Of a stretch of DNA of 56,457 bases, positions 46,481 through 55,938 are shown piece after piece. A model generated the notes under the pieces. It had not been told where the DNA came from. It worked only from the letters and a program-made list of their open reading frames with translations, and ran no database searches. Origin of the DNA: an uncultured Sediminibacterium sp. (GTDB taxonomy: Bacteria; Bacteroidota; Bacteroidia; Chitinophagales; Chitinophagaceae); contig CALDSE010000077.1 in NCBI GenBank assembly GCA_937911175.1, positions 1-56,457 of the forward strand, written 5' to 3'. The position numbers were made by a program, and so were the translations under genes. Each line of letters opens with the position of its first letter. The first letter of the stretch is position 1.

Positions 46481-48028
46481 GTGAACAAAGATTTAATTAT
46501 TAACAGCTCCCCAGAAGGAGTTGAAATTGCCTTATTAGAGGAAAAAAAGTTAGTTGAAATACATAACGAAAAACTAGATGCACGTTGGTCTGTAGGAGAC
46601 CTGTATTTAGGTAAAGTCAAAAAAATTATTCCAGGACTGAATGCTGCCTTCGTAGATGTGGGCTTTGAAAAAGATGCCTTTTTGCATTACACCGACCTTA
46701 GTCCCTATATCAAATCAATTATAAAGTATACGCAGCAGGCTACTGCCGATGAAAACAATCAATTTGATTTTAGTAAATTCCAATCGGCTCCTGAAATTGT
46801 AAAAACAGGAAAGATTAGCGAAGTATTGAATGGCAAGCCCCATATTTTAGTACAAATTTTAAAAGAACCTATTGCGGCTAAAGGACCAAGGCTTACTTGT
46901 GAAATATCATTAGCTGGTCGCTTTGTAGTACTTACACCCTTCAATGAAATTGTTGCAGTCTCTAAAAAAATTCATTCTGGCGAAGAGCGCAAACGCTTAC
47001 AAAAAATATTTGAAGCAGTAAGACCTAAGAATTTTGGAGTGATTGTTAGAACCGCTGCGGAAGGAAAGTCTACTGCAGAATTACACGAAGATTTATTAAC
47101 GCTTACACAGAACTGGAAAAATATTCAATCTAATTTGAAAGGAGCAATGCCTCCCACTAGAATTATGAATGAAGAAAGTAAAACCACTAGCATACTTAGA
47201 GATTTATTAAACGAAGACTTTAATAAAATTGTAGTCAATGATAAAAAGATCTTCGATATCACTTTAAGTTATTTACAAAGAATAGCGCCACAGAAAGCGA
47301 ATATACTTTCCATGTATACGGGAGACCAGGCTATTTTTGATCAGTATGGAATTACCAAACAAGTAAAATCTTCTTTTGGTAAAACAGTGAATTTAAATAG
47401 TGGTGCCTACTTAATTATTGAACATACAGAAGCGCTGCATGTAATAGATGTCAACTCTGGCTTTAAAAGTGTGAGTAATAACCAAGAAGAAAACGCCTTA
47501 CAAACTAATTTAGAAGCGGCAGAAGAGATTGCTAGACAATTAAGACTGAGAGATATTGGTGGCATTATCGTGGTTGATTTCATTGACATGAAACTTCCTG
47601 AAAACCGCAAAAAAGTACAAGAAGCCTTAGAAAATTATATGAAGACAGATAGGGCAAGACATACTGTACTTCCTATTTCAAAATTTGGATTACTGCAAGC
47701 TACCCGCCAAAGAATTAGACCTGAAGTAAATATCAATACCTCTGAGGATTGCCCTGCTTGTGTGGGTACAGGTAAAATAACTTCGGCTTTATTATTAGAA
47801 GATGAAATGGAGAAAAAACTAGCTTATTTGACTACCCATGGCCATAAGTCATTGATTATTTTGGTACATCCTATCATTCACTCTCATTTAACCAAGGGTA
47901 TTTTCACCAGTATCATTAAGCGTTGGAAAAAGAAGTATAAAATTAAGTTAAGCTCCCAAGCCTCTAATACCAGTCATTTAGTGGAATACAAATTTTTAGA
48001 TGAGCAGCAAGAGAGCATTGTTTTTTAA
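46481..48028 (+). CDS. rng: Ribonuclease E/G family protein
   Basis: This endoribonuclease processes rRNA and decays mRNA. I place the start at GTG 46481 (MNKDLIINSSPEGVEIALLE), the conserved family beginning; the frame extends 14 codons upstream but without similarity. The N-terminal S1 domain (LYLGKVKKIIPGLNAAFVDV) and catalytic Asp residues in HVIDVNSGFKS and IIVVDFIDMKLPENR are visible, as is the zinc-link CPACVGTG. The length of 515 residues equals RNase G rather than RNase E, and there is no degradosome scaffold. Confidence 0.94.
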   Translation: MNKDLIINSSPEGVEIALLEEKKLVEIHNEKLDARWSVGDLYLGKVKKIIPGLNAAFVDVGFEKDAFLHYTDLSPYIKSIIKYTQQATADENNQFDFSKFQSAPEIVKTGKISEVLNGKPHILVQILKEPIAAKGPRLTCEISLAGRFVVLTPFNEIVAVSKKIHSGEERKRLQKIFEAVRPKNFGVIVRTAAEGKSTAELHEDLLTLTQNWKNIQSNLKGAMPPTRIMNEESKTTSILRDLLNEDFNKIVVNDKKIFDITLSYLQRIAPQKANILSMYTGDQAIFDQYGITKQVKSSFGKTVNLNSGAYLIIEHTEALHVIDVNSGFKSVSNNQEENALQTNLEAAEEIARQLRLRDIGGIIVVDFIDMKLPENRKKVQEALENYMKTDRARHTVLPISKFGLLQATRQRIRPEVNINTSEDCPACVGTGKITSALLLEDEMEKKLAYLTTHGHKSLIILVHPIIHSHLTKGIFTSIIKRWKKKYKIKLSSQASNTSHLVEYKFLDEQQESIVF

Positions 48029-48046
48029 AATAATCGTAATTTTAAA

Positions 48047-48074
48047 ATTATACCTCACCCCATAAAGGTATAAT
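48047..48074 (+). terminator. Possible terminator after rng
   Basis: ATTATACCT and AGGTATAAT form a perfect nine-base stem with a ten-base loop, but no strong T-tract follows (AGTAGAATTTTTA). It lies 19 bases after the rng stop. Confidence 0.35.
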
Positions 48075-48112
48075 AGTAGAATTTTTAGGTACTTATAAAG
48101 TGCAGAATTAAT

Positions 48113-48604
48113 ATGAAAAAACTAATTTTTACTTTTTTACTCGCTATAGCTTGCATCTATGCAAATGCATCAAAAATAAAAATTTATTATTTTATAGCTA
48201 CCACTTGTCCTATTAGTCAAAAATATACCCAAGAAATAAATAGACTAAATAAAGTATATGCTTCAAAGGATATGGAAATGATATTGGTGTTCCCCACCGT
48301 TAAAAGCAATAAAAAAGATATTCAAGCATTTTATGCAACTTACCAAATAACAATGCCCTATATAATGGATCGTAATTTCGTGTTAACGAAACAATTGAAT
48401 GCAAAAATTACACCCGAGGTATTCGTTGTAAATGAAAATAGAGAAGTTTTATACCATGGCGCCATCGACAACTGGTTTTATGCCTTAGGAAAAAATAGAA
48501 TGCATATAACTGAACATTATTTAGAAGATGCCATCAAATCCATCCTAAAAAAAGAGCAAATTACGAGAGCCTATGTAGCTGCCATTGGCTGTTTTATAAA
48601 ATAG
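48113..48604 (+). CDS. Secreted redoxin-like protein
   Basis: This 163-residue protein has a signal peptide (residues 1-19, cleavage near ANA) and a thioredoxin-like fold. The cysteine C32 sits in TTCPISQKYTQEI, and TPEVFVVN is the cis-proline strand. A second Cys, C160, lies in AAIGCFIK at the very end. The CPIS...YAPEI-like pattern and the terminal GC motif match the redoxin module that in other bacteria is fused to a cytochrome c and copper oxygenase-like domain. The gene for such a partner lies convergently 12 bases downstream. The catalytic activity is unknown; a role in electron or copper transfer is an inference. Confidence 0.8.
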   Translation: MKKLIFTFLLAIACIYANASKIKIYYFIATTCPISQKYTQEINRLNKVYASKDMEMILVFPTVKSNKKDIQAFYATYQITMPYIMDRNFVLTKQLNAKITPEVFVVNENREVLYHGAIDNWFYALGKNRMHITEHYLEDAIKSILKKEQITRAYVAAIGCFIK

Positions 48605-48616
48605 CAGTGCCTTTCC

Positions 48617-49942
48617 TTAGAGGGGTTTATTTTCATCGCCTGGCTTATAGGCAACATAGTAAATTACCAAGTTCATCATTTCATCATTGGTGCCCCAGCC
48701 ATACCCAACATCTTTTGGTTGCTTATTGGGGTTTCTTTCATTTTGAATGGTGTTATCATACTGCGCCTCAGCATAGATTACAGAGCCTTTTGGAAGATAT
48801 AAGTAGTTTTGGAAGGTGTAGGTCATTTGCCAGTTAAAATCCCAGTCTGGGATATTTATGAGCTGGACAATGTCTCCAGAAGGGGTTGCCGCAAAAGCCT
48901 TAAATTTCCTTCCTAATAGGTGCATATGTGGCATGATAGAAATCAAAGATATATCCTGGGTGAGCACTGCAGAACGCATATAAAAAGTAGCCACTTGATT
49001 AGCCTTAATGATAAAGGGTAAATTAGCAATATTGTCTTCCTTTAAAGTCAATGTAATTACTTCGCGCTCTACAGGTTTATCTGTAAATTTAATTCTAATG
49101 AAAGAGGAGTCACTGCTTATAATAGGAGAAGGTGAATAATGTACATTAAAAATAAAATTAGAACCTTGAAATAGTTTCTTTCCCGTTCCTTCAGGAAAAA
49201 CAATTTTATCATTCCCAGGCACCCAACCAAAAAGAAAATTATCAGCCAAAGGCTTGGTTTGAAATTTGTACACTGCAGTATCCGATTCTGAGATCCCATC
49301 TATTCCAGCAATACTACCTGTGGTATCTGTCATTATCCTGCTATGGTGCACCAATTTTTTATTGCCTGGCACAAATTGAATAGACTTAATCATTTTAGAT
49401 GCTCCATTGTTGAGGGGGGCATAAAAAAATCTGAATTCTTCTTTTCCTAGTTCATTTATTTTAAATGCTTTCTGCATGCCAACACTTATGTCATAATCAT
49501 TCACATTAATTGACTCAGGTGCATTTTTTTGGTGTATATCTGTTGTTACAGGGTCGCCCTTACGTTGTTTCTTTTGCCCTTTTGCACTTCCGGTACTGAT
49601 CCATGTTTGTATTAACTGAATTTCTTCGGCAGAGAGTGTATTTTCATTTTTATAATGCTGAAAGGCGATATCGGCTTTAAAGGGGGGCATATACCTGGTC
49701 TTCGTCACGTAGCCTATAAAATTTGACCTAGAAGCTACATCCTCATAGCTAAGTAATGAAAATGGGGCTAAGCCCTCTTGATTGTGACAGGGCGCACAAT
49801 GGGTCTTAACAATAACAGCAATATCCTTGTAGTAATTGACCTCTTGGGACTTTACCTCTTGGGACTTCAGTTCTGTGGTTGGATAGAAAAAAATAAATTG
49901 TATGAATAGAATATAGAGGATGGATAATAAATTACTTCTCAT
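48617..49942 (-). CDS. Cytochrome c / copper type II monooxygenase-like protein
   Basis: This is an exported 441-residue protein. The signal peptide is at residues 1-24. A c-type haem motif CAPCH (C49, C52, H53) and YMPPF (M85 as candidate axial ligand) lie in a small cytochrome domain. From about residue 170 comes a peptidylglycine monooxygenase (PHM)-like double jelly-roll with potential copper ligands: LVHHSRI (H199, H200), NVHYSP (H268), MPHMHLLG (H339, H341), and DEMM (M422 or M423). The known PHM family hydroxylates C-H bonds with ascorbate; the substrate here is unknown. Residues 26-35 are a 5-residue tandem duplication. The neighbouring convergent gene codes for the redoxin part often fused to it. 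Confidence 0.8.
   Translation of the reverse strand: MRSNLLSILYILFIQFIFFYPTTELKSQEVKSQEVNYYKDIAVIVKTHCAPCHNQEGLAPFSLLSYEDVASRSNFIGYVTKTRYMPPFKADIAFQHYKNENTLSAEEIQLIQTWISTGSAKGQKKQRKGDPVTTDIHQKNAPESINVNDYDISVGMQKAFKINELGKEEFRFFYAPLNNGASKMIKSIQFVPGNKKLVHHSRIMTDTTGSIAGIDGISESDTAVYKFQTKPLADNFLFGWVPGNDKIVFPEGTGKKLFQGSNFIFNVHYSPSPIISSDSSFIRIKFTDKPVEREVITLTLKEDNIANLPFIIKANQVATFYMRSAVLTQDISLISIMPHMHLLGRKFKAFAATPSGDIVQLINIPDWDFNWQMTYTFQNYLYLPKGSVIYAEAQYDNTIQNERNPNKQPKDVGYGWGTNDEMMNLVIYYVAYKPGDENKPL
49838..49867 (-). repeat. 15-bp tandem duplication in the linker of the cytochrome c protein
   Basis: Two copies of AAGTCCCAAGAGGT(A/C) on the minus strand encode KSQEV twice, at residues 26-35 just after the signal peptide. 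The two copies differ only in the last base, so the duplication looks recent. Confidence 0.85.
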
Positions 49943-49980
49943 ACTTCATGCAAATTAAAAGTGAAAGTAAGACTTCTATT

Positions 49981-50019
49981 AATAAAAAATGGGAATAAAC
50001 AAGTTTATTCCCATTTTTT
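49981..50019 (-). terminator. Terminator of the SusC/SusD operon
   Basis: AATGGGAATAAA and TTTATTCCCATT form a long stem with a CTTG loop (minus strand), flanked by A- and T-runs so that it can work in both directions. It is 18 bases after the stop of the last operon gene (50037). Confidence 0.8.
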
Positions 50020-50036
50020 ATTATTTAGTAAGCTAA

Positions 50037-50645
50037 TTATTTAACCGACCATGTAACACTTGCATTTGCTTGTATTGCTGGTTGACCAGAATATAATTCA
50101 ATGTTTACTATAGAAACAGACCACCACTTATAGACAAGTCCTTCAGTGCTTGTGAATGCCCATGATAGTACAAAACTATTATTCTTATTGAAGCGCTTAC
50201 CCGCTGGACGAGCATCACCAAATACATCTACGCTTCCCTTACCATAGTCAAATTTAGAAGTCGCGAATAGCTTGTATACATCATCTGCAGAGACTGAAAA
50301 GGTACTTGCTTCGTTATTCCCCTTAGCATCCATAACCTTTAAGGATTTAGTGCCATGATTAGCTGTTGCAGGATTACCATTTTTATCAATATAGGCTTCT
50401 CTTAAAGTAATAAAAAGCTCTTGCTTATTGATAGTTAGAATACGATTTACATCGATCCACTTCAGTTGCATATTTACAACAGAAGCAGCGTCATTCTCAC
50501 TTAGAAAAGACCCGCTATTTAATTTACCCTGCCCATATACGCCTGGCTCTGGCTTAGCTACAGGATTCAACTCTTCCTTTCTACATGATACCAGTAATGA
50601 TGCAACTAATATGATGGATAATAAATTTTTCATTGTTTTTTTCAT
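50037..50645 (-). CDS. Lipoprotein downstream of SusD
   Basis: I do not recognise this family. The 202-residue protein has a lipobox (LLVSCRK) near residue 21, so it is an outer-membrane lipoprotein. The mature part is rich in beta-strand patterns (FLSENDAASVVNMQLKWIDV, ELFITLREAYID) with no catalytic signature. It follows susD by 11 bases, so it is probably the third, surface-exposed member of the transport complex. A role in substrate capture is an inference from position only. Confidence 0.65.
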   Translation of the reverse strand: MKKTMKNLLSIILVASLLVSCRKEELNPVAKPEPGVYGQGKLNSGSFLSENDAASVVNMQLKWIDVNRILTINKQELFITLREAYIDKNGNPATANHGTKSLKVMDAKGNNEASTFSVSADDVYKLFATSKFDYGKGSVDVFGDARPAGKRFNKNNSFVLSWAFTSTEGLVYKWWSVSIVNIELYSGQPAIQANASVTWSVK

Positions 50646-50656
50646 TTAGTTCAGTT

Positions 50657-52351
50657 TTAAAATTTAAACTTAATTATATCCCAGAAAACTGGGTCACTAT
50701 AAAAAATAGGTAAAGGATTAGGCGCATTTGGATTTAAAGTAGCCTCTGATACTGGAATAGGTAATCTTAATGCAAATTGAGAATTCAGTGAAAGCGGAGG
50801 TGCTAAATTTGATGGATAGCCAGTTCTTCTAAATGCGTTATACATTTCAAAACCGTTACCCCAACCTGCAAAATACGCTTCATACAAAACCTTATTCATT
50901 TTAACCTCATTAGTTGCAGATGCATCATAGTTTGTTAAAAAAGCAGTAACATAATTATCAACATCAGCAGCTTTAACAGCAATAGAGCTTGCATCTTTAG
51001 ATACTCCAAAACTAGATACATTTGTAATAGACTCTCTAATTGCTTTTTCAGCAGTCGCTTTTGGATCTCCAAAATTATAGGCTAACTCAGCTTCTGCTTT
51101 CCAAAAATTAACCATATTACTAGTAATCATTGGGAAAATTCCAGCTCCACCAGAATTCGCTTTTGTATTTAACACATAGGGAGCAATTGCACGATTGTCA
51201 TACAAACCTGCCGCTGGATAAACACCTGCAACCATTCGGTAACGAACGTCCTCAGGTACACCAGACTGGTCTCCACGGAAACGACCAAAAAAGCCTGCAA
51301 AATAAGCAGAATCTGCTTTTGTATCTGCTAGTACACCAGCTGCTCTTGCTTTAGCCCAGGCGTCTGGATTCAATACCAAGTAAGCACCTTGTACTGGAGT
51401 AGCACCTTTATCTGTAGGGTTACTTTGATCAAGTATCCTATCAAATTGTCTTCTAAAATAAAAAGGTAAACGAGGATCTTTCCTAAGTAACATGTCAAAC
51501 ATGTATTGCGTAGCAACATATGTAAATCCGTTATTGGCTAAATAGGCAGCAGTAAACCAAGGATGTCTTAAGTCTGGAGAAATTTGACCACCATATTTCC
51601 AAGTAAAGTCTTGTGATGTGCTTTCAATAATGCCACCAGTTGCTTTTAAAGCAGCTTGAATATCAGCAGATGCATTTGTATTCACTTTTCTTGAAGTCAT
51701 TAACATACGAAGTCTTACTGTATTCGCAAAGCGAATCCAAGAAGCCTTGTTTCCTCCATACATAATGTCTCCAGTGACTGTATAAGGGCTAGAAGCCGTT
51801 AAGTTAAAAATGGCAGAATCAAGCAATTTATAGCACTCAGCATAAATTACCTTTCCATCGTCGAATTTTGGATTAATATTGATATTCGCAGAATTTCCTA
51901 AAAAAGCTTCTTTGAAAGGAACGGTTCCAAAAAGATCTACCATAGTAGAAAAACTATAGGCTTTAAGGACTTGTGCAATTCCTAAATAGGGCTTGTTATC
52001 AGATGCTTTGGAAGCAACAATTACCTCTTCTAAATCCTTACCTGGCCCTGTGTAAAAATTTGACCAACTACCATAGAAGCTATTGGCTGCTAATCCGTAA
52101 GAGTCAGAAGAACTGAGCACTCCCAAAAAACCCATTTGGGTATTGTTGAGTCCTTGCATAAAACCTGCAAGATTTCGCTCTGCTTCTGGTAAAAGCAATT
52201 CTGCAGTACCCTTTGTTGGAGAGTTTGGATCTGTATTTATATCCAAGTCAAATATATCAATTGACTTGTTGCAAGATGCGAAAGACAATGCCATGGTAAA
52301 AATTACAAGGCTTGCTAACGATTTTGACTTTTTATAAAAATTGTATTTCAT
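50657..52351 (-). CDS. SusD/RagB-family outer-membrane lipoprotein
   Basis: SusD-like proteins are surface lipoproteins that capture substrate and close the SusC barrel. The lipobox is SFASCNK (C27). The 564-residue protein has the usual helical TPR-like frame, the N-terminal DINTDPNSPT, the LLLPEAERNL start and a C-terminal FWDIIKF. By layout it resembles the SusD-like_2 group, with helix AELAYNFGDPKATAEKAIRE. It is 26 bases downstream of susC and clearly its partner. The nature of the substrate is not shown: no glycosidase, peptidase or sensor gene is adjacent. Confidence 0.92.
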   Translation of the reverse strand: MKYNFYKKSKSLASLVIFTMALSFASCNKSIDIFDLDINTDPNSPTKGTAELLLPEAERNLAGFMQGLNNTQMGFLGVLSSSDSYGLAANSFYGSWSNFYTGPGKDLEEVIVASKASDNKPYLGIAQVLKAYSFSTMVDLFGTVPFKEAFLGNSANININPKFDDGKVIYAECYKLLDSAIFNLTASSPYTVTGDIMYGGNKASWIRFANTVRLRMLMTSRKVNTNASADIQAALKATGGIIESTSQDFTWKYGGQISPDLRHPWFTAAYLANNGFTYVATQYMFDMLLRKDPRLPFYFRRQFDRILDQSNPTDKGATPVQGAYLVLNPDAWAKARAAGVLADTKADSAYFAGFFGRFRGDQSGVPEDVRYRMVAGVYPAAGLYDNRAIAPYVLNTKANSGGAGIFPMITSNMVNFWKAEAELAYNFGDPKATAEKAIRESITNVSSFGVSKDASSIAVKAADVDNYVTAFLTNYDASATNEVKMNKVLYEAYFAGWGNGFEMYNAFRRTGYPSNLAPPLSLNSQFALRLPIPVSEATLNPNAPNPLPIFYSDPVFWDIIKFKF

Positions 52352-52377
52352 ATTGTAAAATTAGCTATTGGTTAAAA

Positions 52378-55300
52378 TTAAAATGTAACTCTTAGGTTAA
52401 GACCGAATCTTCTTGTGCTTGGTGCAGCGCCTAAGTCAATACCTTGAATATTTGAACTTGCTACATCACTAAGTACCTCTGGGTCAAAATTTAAGCCCTC
52501 TAACATGTTAGGAGCATAGAACCATAAGTTTCTACCGCTAAAGCTTAAAGTAGCAGATCCAAATGGAGTCTTCTTTAAGTATTGCTTAGGTATAGAATAA
52601 CCAAGGGTTGCTTCTCTTAAACGTATTGTTGTTTTGTCATAAATATTAGTATCATCAGGACCATAAGCACCAAAACCATTACTGAAATAATAATCAAATG
52701 CAGAAATACTTGTTGTATTCTTAATGGGTTTACCACTTGCATCCAATATTGCTTTCTTGGTATCATTATCACCATAAACCCCTGGAATTACATAAACCCC
52801 TTCACGGTTCTCATTCACTTTTAACTGACCACGAAGTAATAAGGACGCTGCAGTGATAGAGTATATTTGTCCACCTTGCCACCAATCAAATAGGGTAGAT
52901 AAAGTGAAATTTTTATAAGTAAACGTATTGGTAATACCTAATTTGAAATCAGGGTTTGGATTACCAATGATGTCATCTTGTAAAGCATAAATATGCTGGC
53001 CACCCGAACCACCTTGTCCTGGCCAAATTAATCTGTTTCCTTCTGCGTCTCTCGCAGCCCCAAGACCATATAACATACCAAATGGTTGTCCTACTCTTTG
53101 AACGTTTTCAATAAACGCACCATTGCTTAATATAATATCTGCACCTTGATCATCTGTTTTTAATACTTGAGAAACTACTTTGTTAAATGCGAAATAAGTA
53201 TTCCAAGTAAAACCAGAATTTGTTTTTATCCAAGTAAAATCTAGACCTGCTTCATAACCTTTGTTTTCTATACTACCGGCATTGATTGCTTGTGTAGAGA
53301 AACCAGAACTTACAGGGATACGCTTGGTAACAAATAAGTCTGTAGATGTTTTAACATAGTATGTTAAATCCATCTTAATACGGCCATCCAAGAAATTCAA
53401 GTCAGCACCAAATTCAATCTCTTTCAAACCTTCTGGTTTTAGACCCGCATTCTTCAATGCATCAGATAAAGAGGCAGAATAGATAGTGGCTCCTGATGGA
53501 GTTAAATAAGATGGTGAAGTTACATTGTAAGTAGTTGCTAATTGATATGGAGGCACATCACGCTTTGTTTGAGCAAAGTTGGCTCTTACCTTACCATAAG
53601 ATAATATTTTATTAGAAATATTCAACGCATCTGTGAAAATATAACTCAAACCAGCACTTGGATAGAAATAGTTTCTATTATCAACTGGTAAAGTAGAAGA
53701 CCAGTCATTTCTACCTGTTAAGTTCAAAAATAAGTAGTTTTTATAAGAGAAGTCAAAGCTACCAAAAGCTCCTAAGATTCTTCTCATTTGGTTAAAGTCA
53801 GAACCTACTTGTGATTGAGCAGTATTGGTTAATTTATATAAGTTAGGTACAATAAATCCAACACCTGAAGCGTAAATTTGCGAATTACTTCTTTCGTTAG
53901 ACTCAGCTCCCACTCTAGCAGTCATATCAATATCTTTTGTAATAGATATAGACTTAGTCGATGCTAAGAATTGGAAGTTCTTTTCTGAATTGACAATATT
54001 TGAAGACCACATGCTACCGATACCACCCCCAGAGTTACCACCTGCACGAGTTACCTCTCTTTGATTCTCAGAATAAGTATTCAAACCTCCTTGTAATGAC
54101 AAATTCAACCATTTTGTAACGTCATAAGCAAGTTTAATGTTACCGAAAACACGGTTTACATTACTGTTGAATAAATTATATTTAGCAGTCCAATAAGGGT
54201 TGTCAGTAGGTCTGTAGAAAATATTGTTTCCGTTTACAGGATTCTCAAAAGGCATTTCATTCATTGGGAAACTACGTGGGAAATAATACAAACGATCATA
54301 AATTGAACCACCTGTACCGCCACCATAATCACCAAATAAACTAGCTCCCGATTTAGGATTTTGTTGTCTATTGTTTACATAGTTTAAAGAACCTGAAACC
54401 TTTAAGCCATTTGCTAATTGAGCATTACCTCCAATTGAAACCGATGTTCTTCCTGTTTCAGAATTGGGAATAATACCCGAGTTCGCTGTACGACTTGCTG
54501 TTGCGGTGAAATTGTTTTTTGCATCACCTGCGCTAATATTAAGACTGTTTTCAACAAGCACCCCTCTTTTGAAAAAATTATCTATAATGTCATACCCTTT
54601 ATACTCTAATGAATCAGGTAATGAAGGGAAAAGACCAGGGTATCTTAATTTTATTTGAGTAGGTACAAATCTTTGAATAGGGTAATTTAAGATTCCTCCA
54701 GATTGAGCGTTAACAATAGCCGCTTGGTCTGCAAAAGGGCCTCCCCAGTTACCAATGAAACCACCGTTATAGTTTTGGTTAGAACCTTGTCCGTATTTAT
54801 TTTGATAGTCAGGTATAGAAGAAATTGACTCTGTATTATAAGACACATTGTAGCTAACTTCTAATCCTTTTTTAGACTTCGCACCAGATTTTGTAGTAAT
54901 TAAGATAACTCCATTAGCAGCTCTTTGACCATATAGTGCAGATGCAGAAATACCTTTTAACACTGTCATTGACTCAACGTTATTAGGATCGATATCAAAT
55001 GCTCTATTTGAGAAAGTACTTGCTCTGTCGAAACCAACAGATTGGTTTACACTATTATCAAATGGAATACCATCCACTACAAATAAAGGTTGGTTAGAAG
55101 AAGAGAAAGAGGTGTTACCACGAAGGTTAATTCTAGTAGATTGACCCGGAGATCCACCACCACTTGTAATATCAACTCCTGGAACTTTACCAGCAAGTGC
55201 ACGAAGCAAATCTGGCTCAGCTTTTTGTTGTAACTGTTCTGCTTTTACATCAGATACAGCGTAAACAAGTTGCTTCTTTTCTTTACGAATTCCCAAAGAA

Positions 55301-55614
55301 GTTACCACTACATCATTAAGGGAACTAACATCATTTGCTAAAGTAATAGTTAAGTTGGCTGCAGCCGTTACTTCAGTAGCAACGTATCCGATAGCACTTA
55401 CAGTTAATTTTGCATTAGCAGATGTAAGTGTTAATTTAAACACCCCATTGTCATCTGCATTAACACCTTGTCTGGTGCCTTTTACTTTGATAGCAGCCCC
55501 AGCAATTGGATTACCATCTTTATCCAATACCTTACCAGAGACAGCTGTCTGCGCTAGTGCCGATGTTACAATCAAGACAGTAGCACAAAAACTAATTAGA
55601 AGTTTTTTTATCAT
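52378..55614 (-). CDS. SusC/RagA-family TonB-dependent transporter
   Basis: This 1078-residue outer-membrane barrel imports nutrients with TonB energy. The signal peptide (residues 1-21) is followed by a carboxypeptidase-D-like regulatory domain (VSGKVLDKDGNPIAGAAIKV). The plug domain then carries LRALAGKVPGVDITSGGGSP and the SusC signature QPLFVVDGIPFDNSV, and the C-terminal barrel ends in RFGLNLRVTF, with terminal Phe. No FecI-type sigma factor or FecR anti-sigma gene is linked. It is the first gene of the SusC-SusD-lipoprotein operon, with a terminator at the end. Confidence 0.95.
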   Translation of the reverse strand: MIKKLLISFCATVLIVTSALAQTAVSGKVLDKDGNPIAGAAIKVKGTRQGVNADDNGVFKLTLTSANAKLTVSAIGYVATEVTAAANLTITLANDVSSLNDVVVTSLGIRKEKKQLVYAVSDVKAEQLQQKAEPDLLRALAGKVPGVDITSGGGSPGQSTRINLRGNTSFSSSNQPLFVVDGIPFDNSVNQSVGFDRASTFSNRAFDIDPNNVESMTVLKGISASALYGQRAANGVILITTKSGAKSKKGLEVSYNVSYNTESISSIPDYQNKYGQGSNQNYNGGFIGNWGGPFADQAAIVNAQSGGILNYPIQRFVPTQIKLRYPGLFPSLPDSLEYKGYDIIDNFFKRGVLVENSLNISAGDAKNNFTATASRTANSGIIPNSETGRTSVSIGGNAQLANGLKVSGSLNYVNNRQQNPKSGASLFGDYGGGTGGSIYDRLYYFPRSFPMNEMPFENPVNGNNIFYRPTDNPYWTAKYNLFNSNVNRVFGNIKLAYDVTKWLNLSLQGGLNTYSENQREVTRAGGNSGGGIGSMWSSNIVNSEKNFQFLASTKSISITKDIDMTARVGAESNERSNSQIYASGVGFIVPNLYKLTNTAQSQVGSDFNQMRRILGAFGSFDFSYKNYLFLNLTGRNDWSSTLPVDNRNYFYPSAGLSYIFTDALNISNKILSYGKVRANFAQTKRDVPPYQLATTYNVTSPSYLTPSGATIYSASLSDALKNAGLKPEGLKEIEFGADLNFLDGRIKMDLTYYVKTSTDLFVTKRIPVSSGFSTQAINAGSIENKGYEAGLDFTWIKTNSGFTWNTYFAFNKVVSQVLKTDDQGADIILSNGAFIENVQRVGQPFGMLYGLGAARDAEGNRLIWPGQGGSGGQHIYALQDDIIGNPNPDFKLGITNTFTYKNFTLSTLFDWWQGGQIYSITAASLLLRGQLKVNENREGVYVIPGVYGDNDTKKAILDASGKPIKNTTSISAFDYYFSNGFGAYGPDDTNIYDKTTIRLREATLGYSIPKQYLKKTPFGSATLSFSGRNLWFYAPNMLEGLNFDPEVLSDVASSNIQGIDLGAAPSTRRFGLNLRVTF

Positions 55615-55667
55615 ATCTTTTTTTTTATCTATGAACTTTACTTGTACTTTATTTAATACAAGGAAAA

Positions 55668-55699
55668 TAAAATTATTTATTTAAAGTTAAATTAACAAA
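55668..55699 (-). promoter_or_regulatory. Candidate susC promoter
   Basis: On the minus strand a TTTTTTTG stretch (-33 element, G at 55696) is followed after 20 bases by TAATTTTA (55668-55675), a seven-of-eight match to TAnnTTTG. A transcript would have a leader of about 45-50 bases before the susC ATG at 55614. Confidence 0.4.
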
Positions 55700-55925
55700 A
55701 AAATAATATGAATATTTATATATTTTTAAATATAATATATAAATAATTTAAAAACAATTTTTTATACACTTAAAAGCTACTCATAGAAAGTATTCTAATA
55801 ATATCGATTTTGTTGAATTTTACTCATTTTTTTTGATAATTAATTTGACAAAAACGCATTTTCCCATTTTTTAACTGAAACCGTCAATTTTCGGTAAATA
55901 CCTGCCCAAAGATGGATTATCGAAT

Positions 55926-55933
55926 TATCTTTA
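55926..55933 (+). promoter_or_regulatory. Putative -7 box of radA
   Basis: TATCTTTA is one base off the TAnnTTTG consensus and lies five bases before the radA ATG at 55939, a near-leaderless arrangement. An in-frame ATG at 55912 lies upstream of the box and is therefore unlikely to be the start. Confidence 0.4.
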
Positions 55934-55938
55934 CTATT

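Larger units (their letters stand above)
55615..55938. other. Divergent spacer between susC and radA
   Basis: The 324-base region is very AT-rich and has no open frame worth calling. It must contain the promoters of both genes. A TTTG/TAATTTTA pair for susC and a TATCTTTA box for radA are listed separately. No sRNA-like hairpin with a terminator was seen. Confidence 0.7.
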